Source of the DNA: Bremerella sp. P1
Lineage (GTDB): Bacteria; Planctomycetota; Planctomycetia; Pirellulales; Pirellulaceae
DNA: 64,000 nt
Assembly: GCF_028748185.1 (NCBI RefSeq)
Contig: NZ_CP118164.1
Coordinates: 5,357,814 to 5,421,813, forward strand
Direction: 5' to 3'
Shown here: one piece after another, positions 8,684-18,683 of the stretch
Position numbering within the stretch: the first letter of the stretch is position 1
How the letters are laid out: every line of letters begins with the position of its first letter
The notes under the pieces: generated by a model
Seen by the model: only the letters and a program-made list of their open reading frames with translations
What the model was told of the DNA's origin: nothing
The model's database searches: none
Program-made: the position numbers and the translations under genes

Positions 8684-10288
8684 TCAGTTGATTTGTCCGT
8701 CGTCGAGCCCCAGTTCCACACCGAGAACTTCCAGCGGATGTCCTCGGCCAAGTTCCGAAATATCACGCCACAACATGACCTTGGGTTGGGGCTGCGTAGC
8801 GTCGATCACGACTTCCTGGCGGCTAAAGGCACTCCCGTCTTCAAAGTAGCCGACCACTTGTGCTCGATAGACATCGCCGCCGCCACAAACAAAGGGCGAG
8901 AGCGAAATCATCTGCTCGGTGGTGACAATGCCGCGCAGTAGAATCCAAGTCTCGTGACGCGTTACGGGATCTTCCGGATCAGGGACCGGTAGACGTTGCT
9001 CGAGAATTTGCCCGGCGATTTCTTCGTCCATACCGGGGATACCCAAAAGCACCTCGTAGGGTGCCTGGTTGATGTTGATTCGGCCAGGAATTATTGGGGA
9101 TGGATTAATGGTCATGTTGTCTATCATGCTGGGCAGATAGACATTCATCGCCACAATTCCGTCCTCGAACGGCGACTGCATGGTCACCGTGCGATTGCCT
9201 TGCTGCACTTGAACGGAAGCTCCGATCAACTCCAGTACGTTGTTGATCTTCGTTTGGCCTTCCTGCGACAGGTCGAGGCTCAGCGACCCCCCGCCGTTAT
9301 CTCCTCCGCTGCTACCGCTGCCGCTGCCACTATTGCCACCGCCGCTCTGGCCTCCACTGCCACCATAAAGGCGATAAGCACAGATGAAGTCAGCATATTC
9401 GACCGGGAAGATGGCCGCGATGTTATCGTGCAGGGTTTGCAGATCGTCTTCGTTCAGGTAGATCTTCGGCTGTCCAGAATCGGAATAGTTTTTCTCCATG
9501 CTCACTAACGTCAGATAGGAGGACCAGCCAAGGTCGGGTACCAGTTCGAGCATCTCCATGGCTTGTTGGTCGCCATCAGGTGGTGGTGCCCACTCGTGGT
9601 CATCGACCAAGCCGTTGCGGTTGGTGTCGCGGCCGAACAATAGTTCCGGCGTCACTCCTCGCACCAAGAGAAGTTCTTCCACCGTTTCCAGCGGGGCGTT
9701 CTTAGGGTTGTAGGGAGGATCGAGCGTGTTGTAGTAATCGAATTCGGCGCCGAGTTCTCGCGGTTCGTCATCTTCATCGATGTAGTCGAGAATGCAATCG
9801 GCAATCTCTTCATTCATGCCGGGCAATGCCATAAGCAGGGCACGTCCTGATCCTTCGGTTTGTCCTTCAAGCATCAGCAGCGCGTTCAAGTTGACGCGGC
9901 TTGATTCGTCTTCCAGCCCGAAGCGAATGCCTTCGATGGAACCGTCTGCGTTGAGTGCCGGAGCGAGGACCGAAAAGCGTCCGCGGGATTCGGCCGTGTC
10001 ATCCGGATAGACGAGAATGCCTCGCATGATGTCCAGGTTGTCGTAGATACCGCCTTGCTCGTCGATGAGTTCCTGCTCTTGTTCCAGAAAAACACTCAGC
10101 ATGGCGATGCCGCTCTCGGCGACGTTGCGGGCTTGAATCTGCCGACCGGTCAGGTGAGTGGCTTTGTTCTCGATGAACATCAGTTCGGTGTAGGCGTACG
10201 CCGAGAGGGTGATCATCATCACGACCACCAGCACGACAAACAATACCGCGCCACGCTTCGATCGGAGGTTTCGCTTCGAGGAGCTCAT
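8684..10288 (-). CDS. gspK: GspK minor pseudopilin
   Basis: Tip pseudopilin of the secretion pseudopilus. The N-terminus has the basic leader and hydrophobic helix (KRGAVLFVVLVVVMMITLSA) without Glu at mature position 5, a GspK hallmark. A large globular region follows with repeated helix-hairpin-helix-like segments (DCILDYIDEDDEPRE, LLLVRGVTPELLFG, GIPGMDEEIAGQIL), which is the T2SSK fold. A Gly/Ser-rich stretch of about 28 residues (about 308-336) interrupts the domain. At 534 residues it is longer than the roughly 320 of proteobacterial GspK. The ATG overlaps the gspJ stop by 4 bp and has GAGGA 9 bases upstream. Confidence 0.93.
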   Translation of the reverse strand: MSSSKRNLRSKRGAVLFVVLVVVMMITLSAYAYTELMFIENKATHLTGRQIQARNVAESGIAMLSVFLEQEQELIDEQGGIYDNLDIMRGILVYPDDTAESRGRFSVLAPALNADGSIEGIRFGLEDESSRVNLNALLMLEGQTEGSGRALLMALPGMNEEIADCILDYIDEDDEPRELGAEFDYYNTLDPPYNPKNAPLETVEELLLVRGVTPELLFGRDTNRNGLVDDHEWAPPPDGDQQAMEMLELVPDLGWSSYLTLVSMEKNYSDSGQPKIYLNEDDLQTLHDNIAAIFPVEYADFICAYRLYGGSGGQSGGGNSGSGSGSSGGDNGGGSLSLDLSQEGQTKINNVLELIGASVQVQQGNRTVTMQSPFEDGIVAMNVYLPSMIDNMTINPSPIIPGRININQAPYEVLLGIPGMDEEIAGQILEQRLPVPDPEDPVTRHETWILLRGIVTTEQMISLSPFVCGGGDVYRAQVVGYFEDGSAFSRQEVVIDATQPQPKVMLWRDISELGRGHPLEVLGVELGLDDGQIN

Positions 10289-11265
10289 AGCGCGGCATCC
10301 TCACTAAGCGTGTCGGTTGAGTCGATTTCTTCCTCTGGTTCGTATGGTTTTGCGGTCGGTATACGGATCAGACGACGGAAAACCTGCCCAACGGGATTGG
10401 TGGTATCGGCCACCGGAACCTCAATCGCACCATCGGCTAACAGTGCCTGGGTCATGTCATGGTCACGAATAGCGATGATCACGTCGACTGCCATAGGGAG
10501 CCCCCCCATCGCTTCCGAGTCCCACTCTTCGATCCACTCGTAGCCGTCGAAGTAACGGAACTGGAGGAGTGATACTTCAGGCGCGAGAATCTCGGCAGAT
10601 GCGTCGAGACCGGTCGAATCGCCGTTATTCAGGGCGTATTGAGTGACTGCTCGATCAAGTTCACGTCGTACGAGTCCGAATTGAGTTTCCGTTATGCCTG
10701 CATCCCCAACAGTTCCATGTCCTAAAGAGGAGACGCCCGGTTGCATGAGGAAGTAGGTGACGGTCTTGATGTCGCTGGGGATGTCCCCAATTTCGCGCGA
10801 GCGGAAACTGGTGTACTGAGGATCGTACTCGTCGATTCGTGGAATGCGACTGATGTCGATCTGCAGTTCGTAGGCGTTTCCGTAAAGGCCGATCGTGGTT
10901 GGAAGAACGCTGGATGTCGCAAGTTCCTGAGTGTTTGAGCCTGCTAAAGCATCCTCGGCCAAGGTTGGATCGAGGCCGGCACTTGCGGCCAAATCGCCGG
11001 CTCCGCTGGCAATCGAATCTGCCGCGAGAGCTTCGACTGACGTGAAATCGATTTCATTTTTCCAGATGGCACTACGCAGGTCCGTTTCCATGCGACGCAT
11101 GACAGCCCGGGCCAGTTGGGCTTGCTCGATACTTGTTTGGCTCTCAGTTACCTGAAAGAGATAAAACTGAATGGCGCCGCCCAGTGCCAATAGGATCAGC
11201 ACAGACAGCGATGAAGCGAGGAGCACTTCCAGCAGCGTAAAGCCGTGTTGTGACTGTCGTTTCAT
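10285..11265 (-). CDS. gspJ: GspJ-like minor pseudopilin
   Basis: A type IV prepilin-like protein with the leader and cleavage motif QHGFTLLEVLLA near residue 8 and a hydrophobic N-terminal helix. The 326-residue product is longer than typical GspJ (about 200). The excess lies in the middle, where an Ala/Ser/Asp-rich stretch follows residue 70. The C-terminal half (SLLQFRYFDGYEWIEEWDS and GLPMAVDVIIAIRDHD) matches GspJ proteins closely in pattern. The start overlaps the gspI stop within TAATG and a GGAGGGGG run lies just upstream. It is expected to form the tip complex with GspI and GspK. Confidence 0.9.
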   Translation of the reverse strand: MKRQSQHGFTLLEVLLASSLSVLILLALGGAIQFYLFQVTESQTSIEQAQLARAVMRRMETDLRSAIWKNEIDFTSVEALAADSIASGAGDLAASAGLDPTLAEDALAGSNTQELATSSVLPTTIGLYGNAYELQIDISRIPRIDEYDPQYTSFRSREIGDIPSDIKTVTYFLMQPGVSSLGHGTVGDAGITETQFGLVRRELDRAVTQYALNNGDSTGLDASAEILAPEVSLLQFRYFDGYEWIEEWDSEAMGGLPMAVDVIIAIRDHDMTQALLADGAIEVPVADTTNPVGQVFRRLIRIPTAKPYEPEEEIDSTDTLSEDAAL

Positions 11266-11747
11266 TAGATACCCCCTCCGATTTCGAGAGGAGCACCATC
11301 GCTGGATTCAGGAATTTCTTCCAAGGCTAGTTCCGGGTCGCGCATCCAACGCACGATTTGAAACGAGTCGTTCTCGGCTGCGGACTGCGCACCGGCGCGA
11401 CGGACTTGAATGGCAACCATGATCAGCCCATCGACCGGGGCTGGTTCCCAGTTGATGCTGTACACCCAGGGTGTGTCTTGTTCGACGGTGAGCGTAGAAA
11501 GGTCGCTCGTCATGGTGACGTTTATGTCTGTCACTGGATCTGGTGGAAGCAGGCCCAATGCAATCTCTTCCATGATCGTCTCGGCGATCATTTGTGCCTC
11601 GGTAAGGCCTTGGGCTTGCTGGGCATTCTGAAAACCGAGACCAACCAGCTGCCCCAGAAGTGCCAGGGATACGGCCAGAATGGTGAGGGCCAGGATGACC
11701 TCAATCAGGGTGAAGCCTTGTTTGCGATAACGCTTCGTTACGTGCAT
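11265..11747 (-). CDS. gspI: GspI-like minor pseudopilin
   Basis: A short prepilin (160 residues) with cleavage motif KQGFTLIEVILALTILAVS, typical of GspI, including the conserved Gly before Phe and Glu at position 5. The helix continues with QAQGLTEAQMIAETIMEEI, which fits the GspI pattern of a variable second helix. Its ATG directly follows the gspH stop (TAAATG) and a GATGGGGGTG run lies upstream. It should nucleate pseudopilus assembly with GspJ and GspK. Confidence 0.9.
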   Translation of the reverse strand: MHVTKRYRKQGFTLIEVILALTILAVSLALLGQLVGLGFQNAQQAQGLTEAQMIAETIMEEIALGLLPPDPVTDINVTMTSDLSTLTVEQDTPWVYSINWEPAPVDGLIMVAIQVRRAGAQSAAENDSFQIVRWMRDPELALEEIPESSDGAPLEIGGGI

Positions 11748-12407
11748 TTAATCAACACCCCCATCATCGAGATCAGGGTCTTGAATCCGCGCGATGCCGG
11801 TTAGTCCGCGTAACTTGATCGAGGTGATCGTTCCCCCATCGCCACGTAAAAATACCGTGGCATCCGAGGCAGTCCCGTCGGGATAGAACAAGATCGGACG
11901 GGACCATCCGCTGATGTCCATGTCGCCCCCTTGTTCTTGTTCCAAGGTGTAGCTGCGAATGTCGGCTTCGATATTGTCTCCGGCGAAGACGACTCCTTCT
12001 TCCAGCATACCGTTGATGGTCTCTGCTTCGACCGAATCGAGGACAACGCTTGAAATACCGATCCCTTGGCTTGTTCCGGCCAAGCTGTTTTCCAGTTCGT
12101 CGCTGCTGCGAACGAAGGGAGCGACGGCGAAATTGCCGGTCTCTTGCTGGAAGCGAAACATGCGGATGCGACCAGATTCCATCGCATCGACGCGGGCACG
12201 CATGAATTCTGTTTGAACCTGTTCGGCCGAGACGGTCAGGCGATGTCCTTGCAGCGAGTTATAGACCGCCGGCGTGCCAAGTCCCACCAAGACAACCAGA
12301 ATGGCCAACACCAAAAGCAATTCCAGCAAGGTAAACGCTTCTCGCTTACCGGCAGCGGCGAGCTGCGGCACGTGGCGAAGGTTTCGGGTTGCTGCGAGTG
12401 CGTTCAA
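11748..12407 (-). CDS. gspH: GspH-like pseudopilin
   Basis: A prepilin-like protein with the segment REAFTLLELLLVLAILVVLVG. The residue before the mature Phe is Ala instead of the usual Gly. The body has a GspH-like pattern (long helix, then beta-rich C-terminus with PILFYPDGTASDATVFLRG, matching the GspH motif of a Phe/Pro-Asp-Gly turn). No ATG lies upstream of the pilin helix. The open frame begins at a TTG (12407), while a GTG about 12 codons later would give a shorter, more usual leader. The true start is therefore uncertain. A large hairpin separates it from gspG. Confidence 0.87.
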   Translation of the reverse strand: MNALAATRNLRHVPQLAAAGKREAFTLLELLLVLAILVVLVGLGTPAVYNSLQGHRLTVSAEQVQTEFMRARVDAMESGRIRMFRFQQETGNFAVAPFVRSSDELENSLAGTSQGIGISSVVLDSVEAETINGMLEEGVVFAGDNIEADIRSYTLEQEQGGDMDISGWSRPILFYPDGTASDATVFLRGDGGTITSIKLRGLTGIARIQDPDLDDGGVD

Positions 12408-12435
12408 CGGGAATTGCCTGGTTTGTTATACGGCA

Positions 12436-12488
12436 GGTGCCATGTCCACATCGGCGTGGCATGCTCACGCGGACGTGGGCATGGCACC
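12436..12488. repeat. 53-bp imperfect inverted repeat between gspG and gspH
   Basis: The arms at 12436-12458 and 12466-12488 match at 20 of 23 positions around a 7-base loop (GCATGCT, itself palindromic-like). The outer ends read GGTGCCATG and CATGGCACC. There is no U-tract on the minus strand, so this is not a classical terminator. It falls 28 bases after the major pseudopilin stop, where an RNA hairpin could stabilise the gspG message or dampen readthrough. It could also be a dispersed genomic palindrome. I see only one copy in the window. Confidence 0.8.
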
Positions 12489-12515
12489 CACCTTGGCTCT
12501 CAATCAATTGGGATG

Positions 12516-12926
12516 TTAGCCGTTGATGTCGTCTTCGGTGCCGCTGGCTCCGTCAGGGCCCATCGACCAGACCTTGTAGTCTGCACCGTTGACTTCGTAC
12601 TGGTATTCATTTTCCCATGGGTCGAGCGGAATGGTGTCCTCTTCCCAGTAAGGACCTTTCCACTTGTTGCCCTTGTCGTCCGAAGGCTGAGTGATCAGGT
12701 TGTCGAGCGATTCAGGGGCCTTGTTCATGTTCAGCTTGTAGAACTTGATAGCGCTCTCGATGCTTTCGACCTGAGTTTTGGCTGCCTTTTCGAGGGCTTG
12801 CTTCTGGACACCAAAAACCGAGACACCCACGATCGAACCGAGAATCACCAGGATCACGAGCACCAACAGAACTTCAATGAGCGTAAAACCGGCTGCCGCA
12901 CGGCGGCGACGTCGAGAAAGGGTCAT
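12516..12926 (-). CDS. gspG: GspG major pseudopilin
   Basis: The main subunit of the secretion pseudopilus. The 136-residue product has an Arg-rich leader, the cleavage motif AAGFTLIEVLLVLVILVILG, and the GspG body (YKLNMNKAPESLDNLI, then PLDPWENEYQY). The C-terminal loop contains GPDGASGTEDDI, the acidic loop that in GspG proteins binds calcium. AAGGAG lies 9 bases before the ATG, the best ribosome-binding site in the operon and consistent with high expression. It follows gspF by 62 bp. Confidence 0.96.
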   Translation of the reverse strand: MTLSRRRRRAAAGFTLIEVLLVLVILVILGSIVGVSVFGVQKQALEKAAKTQVESIESAIKFYKLNMNKAPESLDNLITQPSDDKGNKWKGPYWEEDTIPLDPWENEYQYEVNGADYKVWSMGPDGASGTEDDING

Positions 12927-12988
12927 GAATGTTTACTCCTTAACAAATTGGGTGTGTTTGCTTACGAAAGCGCGATTAACTGTTTGTG

Positions 12989-14194
12989 CTACAACGCACT
13001 GCTCATCCGGAAGACAGGCAGCAGCAATGCGATCACAACGATCAACACGATGAACGCCATGACCAACAACATGATTGGTTCTAACAAGCGAACGGCCAGG
13101 TCGAGCCGGCGCGTCGTTCTTCGTTCTAAGCCGTCGGCGATTTCGACCAAAACGCGATCGAGCGAATTGGATTCTTCCGCGACACTGATCATTTCGACGA
13201 CGGTCTTGGGGAAGTAGCCTGAACTGCTCAGCGGCGAGGCGAGCGATTCCCCGGACGAAATGTTCTCGGAAGCCTCTTCAATGGCTGAGGCCAGGATCCG
13301 ATTGCCGGCTGCTTCGCGGCTGATCTCCAAGGCGCGAAGAATGGGAACCCCGTTCTTCAGCATGGTACCCAGCACGCGGCAGAACCGCGCGACAGACAAA
13401 TCCAGCATGATCGAGCCGAGCAGGGGGACTTTGATTTTGAAATAGTCGAGTCGGCGTTTACCGGTTTCCGATTTCAAGGCCGTTCGGAAATAAACGAACA
13501 AGCCAATGATCCCTATCAAGATAAACAGCCCATAGCTGTTCAACGTTCCGCTGAACCAGAGCAGCCAGTCAGTGATTGCCGGCAATTGACCGCGTTCTCG
13601 CAGGCGAGCGAACATCTCTTCAAAGCTCGGTACGAAGAACACGATCAGGAATGTCAAAATGGCCGAGCCCACGACAGCTAAGAAGATCGGGTAAGCCAAG
13701 GCGCTGAGTGTTCGGCCTTTAAGATCTTCTTGCTCTTCCGTAAACGCAGCAACACGCTCCAGGGCGTCTTCCAGGAAGCCACCTTCGGCACCGGCACGAA
13801 CCATGTTGATGGCCATGTCGCTGAAAGCACGCGGATGTCGTGCCATCGCGGCGTCGAGAGGTTCCCCTTCCTCGACTCGGCCGCGAACGTCTTCCAGCAC
13901 TGCTTTGAGTGCCGGATTCGAGGCCTGATCGTTGAGCACATTCAGCGATCGCATCAGCGGGACACCGCTGCGAACCAGTGAGGCTAATTGAGCATAGAAG
14001 GTGGCCGCTTGCTGCGGACTGACTCGCTTGCCACCGATGCGGAAACGGGCCCCTTGTTTCTCCTGCTTAACTTCAATCGGGAAGAGACTCTTCGCATTCA
14101 GCGAATTGATCACTTCTCCTTCCGACTGCGCAGACAACTTGCCAGAGACCTTTTGGCCTTGCAGGTTACGTGCGACATAAGCGAAGTCTGGCAT
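12989..14194 (-). CDS. gspF: GspF inner-membrane platform protein
   Basis: A polytopic platform protein that binds the GspE ATPase and drives pseudopilin insertion. The 401-residue length is standard. It contains both T2SSF domains: the first at about 70-195 (FYAQLASLVRSGVPLMRSL, GFLEDALERVA) and the second at about 270-395 (FCRVLGTMLKNGVPILRALE, SNSLDRVLVEIA). Three transmembrane segments are visible, near 170-192, 215-235 and 375-398. It begins 41 bp after gspE and no strong ribosome-binding site is seen. Confidence 0.95.
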   Translation of the reverse strand: MPDFAYVARNLQGQKVSGKLSAQSEGEVINSLNAKSLFPIEVKQEKQGARFRIGGKRVSPQQAATFYAQLASLVRSGVPLMRSLNVLNDQASNPALKAVLEDVRGRVEEGEPLDAAMARHPRAFSDMAINMVRAGAEGGFLEDALERVAAFTEEQEDLKGRTLSALAYPIFLAVVGSAILTFLIVFFVPSFEEMFARLRERGQLPAITDWLLWFSGTLNSYGLFILIGIIGLFVYFRTALKSETGKRRLDYFKIKVPLLGSIMLDLSVARFCRVLGTMLKNGVPILRALEISREAAGNRILASAIEEASENISSGESLASPLSSSGYFPKTVVEMISVAEESNSLDRVLVEIADGLERRTTRRLDLAVRLLEPIMLLVMAFIVLIVVIALLLPVFRMSSAL

Positions 14195-14235
14195 GATTTT
14201 GGGGAGGCTCGGGGTGAGGAAGGAACCGTATTGTA

Positions 14236-15972
<1,737 letters not shown>

Positions 15973-16161
15973 AGAAAGAAGGGGAGAGGATGGAAATCAG
16001 GTTACCGCGCCTGACCGATTGCCAGCCACCAAATTAGGGGCGGACCATTCGAGGAGAATGGGGGAATAGGCTTTAGCTTGCTAAGTATTAAACGTTTTTC
16101 AACCACCAATTGTTTCGCGAAATCCCGATTCAATGTTCAGGGATTCGGATCTTAACGGTTA

Positions 16162-16200
16162 ACCCCTCACCAGTAGTTCTGGCGAGGGGTTTGTTTTTGT
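16162..16200 (+). terminator. strong hairpin terminator with its T-tract on the plus strand
   Basis: A 12-bp stem with one mismatch (ACCCCTCACCAG with CTGGCGAGGGGT) and a five-base loop is followed by TTGTTTTTGT on the plus strand. No plus-strand gene precedes it. Both flanking genes run on the minus strand, and the minus-strand side of the stem lacks a T-tract. It may end an unannotated plus-strand transcript, or act less efficiently for the gene at 16239-16955. Confidence 0.75.
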
Positions 16201-16238
16201 AGATCGATCTCTTTTGTAAGAGTCTATGCAGTAACGAG

Positions 16239-16955
16239 TTAGATCTCGCCGTCATCGTTACCTGCGGGACCACCTGGGCCACGCTGACCGCGTTGACCAC
16301 GTTGGCCGCCACCTTGGAACCCACCACGCTGCTGTTCCATCTCAAACGGGTCGCCAATCATTTCCTTCCACTTCTTCTGCTGTTCTGGGGTCAGCATCTG
16401 AAGCAGCTCGGCGTCAGCCTGCTTGCGAAGTTCTTCGATTTTCTCCCGCATTTCGGTTTGCAGTTCTTCAGCCTTCGCACGCATATCTTCCAGCTGAGCT
16501 TCGGAGAGCCCTAAAGCTTCGACGATACGAGGATTGGAGAACGACATGCCACCGCGACCCCGCGATTGCTGCTGGACCTGGATCTGCTTCAAGCGTTCTA
16601 GTTGGGCAGGCATGAGGACCTTTTCGAGGTCTTTTTCCATGTCTTCGCGAGCGGTACGCAGCTTGTCGAACATTTCGCGGCGTTCGTCTTCGCTGGCGTT
16701 ACGCATACCTTGGAACATGTCTCGCATGCTCTCACGCATTTCCTGGCCCAGTTCGCGGATATCATCCAGTTGGGAAGGAACGACCTCAAGTTCCTTTTGA
16801 ACTGATTCGTTGTTCAGAAGTCCGAACAGGTCGCCACCACCGCCTGGGCCACCGAAGGCGCCGCCTGGACCACGTCCACCGGGACCTTGAGCCATGGCCG
16901 AATTGGTAGCGAAAACAACAGCGGCAGCACAAACCAAAGCCACTAAGAATCTCAT
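16239..16955 (-). CDS. periplasmic Spy-like LTPEQ helical protein
   Basis: A 238-residue secreted protein. A signal peptide ends at AMAQ, then a Gly/Pro/Arg-rich stretch of about 20 residues, then long charged helices (EMRESMRDMFQGMRNASED and similar) and a motif LTPEQQKKWKEMIGDPF. This helical layout resembles Spy/CpxP-type and planctomycete LTxxQ proteins, which bind unfolded protein or metal in the periplasm. A second Gly/Arg/Gln-rich tail closes it. The frame is open for 69 more codons upstream, but the ATG at 16955 starts the signal peptide and has AAAGGTG before it. It is divergent from the EF-hand gene, which carries a similar low-complexity segment. Confidence 0.8.
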   Translation of the reverse strand: MRFLVALVCAAAVVFATNSAMAQGPGGRGPGGAFGGPGGGGDLFGLLNNESVQKELEVVPSQLDDIRELGQEMRESMRDMFQGMRNASEDERREMFDKLRTAREDMEKDLEKVLMPAQLERLKQIQVQQQSRGRGGMSFSNPRIVEALGLSEAQLEDMRAKAEELQTEMREKIEELRKQADAELLQMLTPEQQKKWKEMIGDPFEMEQQRGGFQGGGQRGQRGQRGPGGPAGNDDGEI

Positions 16956-17260
16956 CGAAGCACCTTTCAGAATAGAAGTGGATCTCTGCCCCCAAGGTGG
17001 GGAAAGTTGTATTGGGTCTGCGGCGCTGTGCGATTGCATGGTGCCGACAGGGGGAATCTGCATAGAAAAGGTCAACCATCGCCAGGTATCAAGGTTTCGG
17101 TCTATTTCGAAATTCCCTCTTAAATTCCATATTTTTGGCCGGATTGACTGTCCGCGGCACAACCCTCGACTGCCAAGTGGGGTTTAACGATAGGACGTGA
17201 TGGTGATTACACTGTAAGTCAGACCCATTCGAATCCACTTTTGGTGCCTAACTCTGGATC
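16956..17260. other. divergent intergenic region, about 305 bp
   Basis: This gap separates the start of the Spy-like gene (minus) from the EF-hand gene (plus) and must hold promoters for both. I see no convincing -35/-10 pair, operator palindrome or terminator. An open frame extending the Spy-like gene upstream crosses part of it, but nothing in its translation looks like protein. Confidence 0.5.
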
Positions 17261-18487
17261 ATGCTCATGATCGCTAAGTCTGCATTCCGTCTTGGCTTAT
17301 CTGTCGCTTCGCTTGTTTTGGTTGTTTTGGCGACCGATGCCCTGTTCGCGCAAGGTCCACCTCGTGGTGGTTTCGGTGGCCGTCCCCCTGGCGGACCCGG
17401 GGGACCAGGCGGTCCTAGCGGTGATTTTCGACGCGATCGTGGTGGAGACGATGGTGATCGAGACCGTGACCGAGGTAGCGACCGAGACCGCGGCGACCGA
17501 GATCGTGGAGGATGGGACCCGGCCGAGATGCTGCGCCGGATGGATCGAGACCGTAACGGCAAGATCGAAGGCGATGAGTTGGAAGGACGCGGCGGAGAAT
17601 TCGTCCGACGCATTCTCAATGGCACTGGCATGGAAAACAGCAAGAGCGTCAACATCGATGATGCCTCTAAGGCAATCCAGAAGGTACGCGAACAACGCGA
17701 GGCCGGAGTGGAATCAGCAAATATGAGCTTTGGTGCCCCATCCGATGCGAAACCTGCGGCCGGTTTCGACGCGCCTCCGCCGGTCAATGGTAAGTCGCTC
17801 GAAGAGCGTTACGGAAAGACGATCGTCGACCAGGTGATGGGGATCATGTCGCGATACGACAAGAACAAAAATCATTACCTGGATGGCCCCGAGTGGTCGG
17901 AAGTTCGCTGGCGAGACGATCCGACTCAAGATGACAAGAACAAGGATGGTCGCCTTTCGATCGAGGAACTTTGCGAGCGGGTCGTTCGTAGCAACGGGGG
18001 CCGAAGTAGCGATCGGGGGGATAGTAGTTCGGAAAAACGCGAGAGCGGAGGGGACGACCGCTTCCGGCAGTACGCCGAAAGCTTACTGCGTCAGAATGAT
18101 CGCAATAAGAATGGTGTTTTGGAAAAGGATGAATGGTCGCGACTGCGAGGCAATCCCGCCGACTACGACAAAAATAATGACGGGAAAATTACCGTCGAAG
18201 AGTTGGCGATGAGGTCCGAGAGCTTTGGGCGAGGTCGTTCCTCACGCAGCGATTCGAGCGACAAGCCGAAGCAGGAGACGTACCGCTTTCTCACGGCAAC
18301 CGAGCGTCTACCCAAAGGACTGCCCGACTGGTTTCTACGCAACGATTTAGATGCCGATGGGCAAATCATGATGCACGAATTCACCACTTCCTGGAGCTCT
18401 TCGAAGGTGAGTGAATTCAATGAATACGATCTCAACGGCGATGGGGTGCTTACCCCCAAGGAAGTCTTGGGAGCAGGTAAAGACTAG
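17261..18487 (+). CDS. secreted protein with seven EF-hand loops
   Basis: A probable calcium-binding envelope protein of 408 residues. A signal peptide ends near ALFAQ, followed by a Gly/Pro/Arg stretch and an Arg/Asp-rich repeat (about 55-84). Seven EF-hand-type loops are visible at 95-106, 200-211, 225-236, 280-291, 303-314, 362-373 and 390-401, each of the form DxDxDG or DxNxNG with a terminal Glu. Loop 2 has His in place of Gly at position 6, so it may be weak. The linkers are Ser/Arg/Gly-rich. An in-frame ATG two codons later is an alternative start. The partner or substrate is unknown. EF-hand secreted proteins are common in planctomycetes. Confidence 0.85.
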   Translation: MLMIAKSAFRLGLSVASLVLVVLATDALFAQGPPRGGFGGRPPGGPGGPGGPSGDFRRDRGGDDGDRDRDRGSDRDRGDRDRGGWDPAEMLRRMDRDRNGKIEGDELEGRGGEFVRRILNGTGMENSKSVNIDDASKAIQKVREQREAGVESANMSFGAPSDAKPAAGFDAPPPVNGKSLEERYGKTIVDQVMGIMSRYDKNKNHYLDGPEWSEVRWRDDPTQDDKNKDGRLSIEELCERVVRSNGGRSSDRGDSSSEKRESGGDDRFRQYAESLLRQNDRNKNGVLEKDEWSRLRGNPADYDKNNDGKITVEELAMRSESFGRGRSSRSDSSDKPKQETYRFLTATERLPKGLPDWFLRNDLDADGQIMMHEFTTSWSSSKVSEFNEYDLNGDGVLTPKEVLGAGKD

Positions 18488-18683
18488 TGAATCGCCCGGT
18501 ATTTTATGCGTTTGTTAAGGTTCGTCAATTCTTTTCTGCAACCGTGATAATTTGATTTACAGCTTTTAGCACGACCGGTACGTTCAATTTCGATCAAAGC
18601 AAACCCCATTCTATCGTCGAAGCAGCCGACGCAAGAGTTTGGTGCTTTTCTGGCGATAGTTACCTTCACTGATCGTCGTGGGC

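Noticed and set aside
12066-13217. 383-codon plus-strand open frame opposite gspH to gspF
   Set aside because: It is antisense to well-supported pseudopilin genes and its translation has no family pattern.
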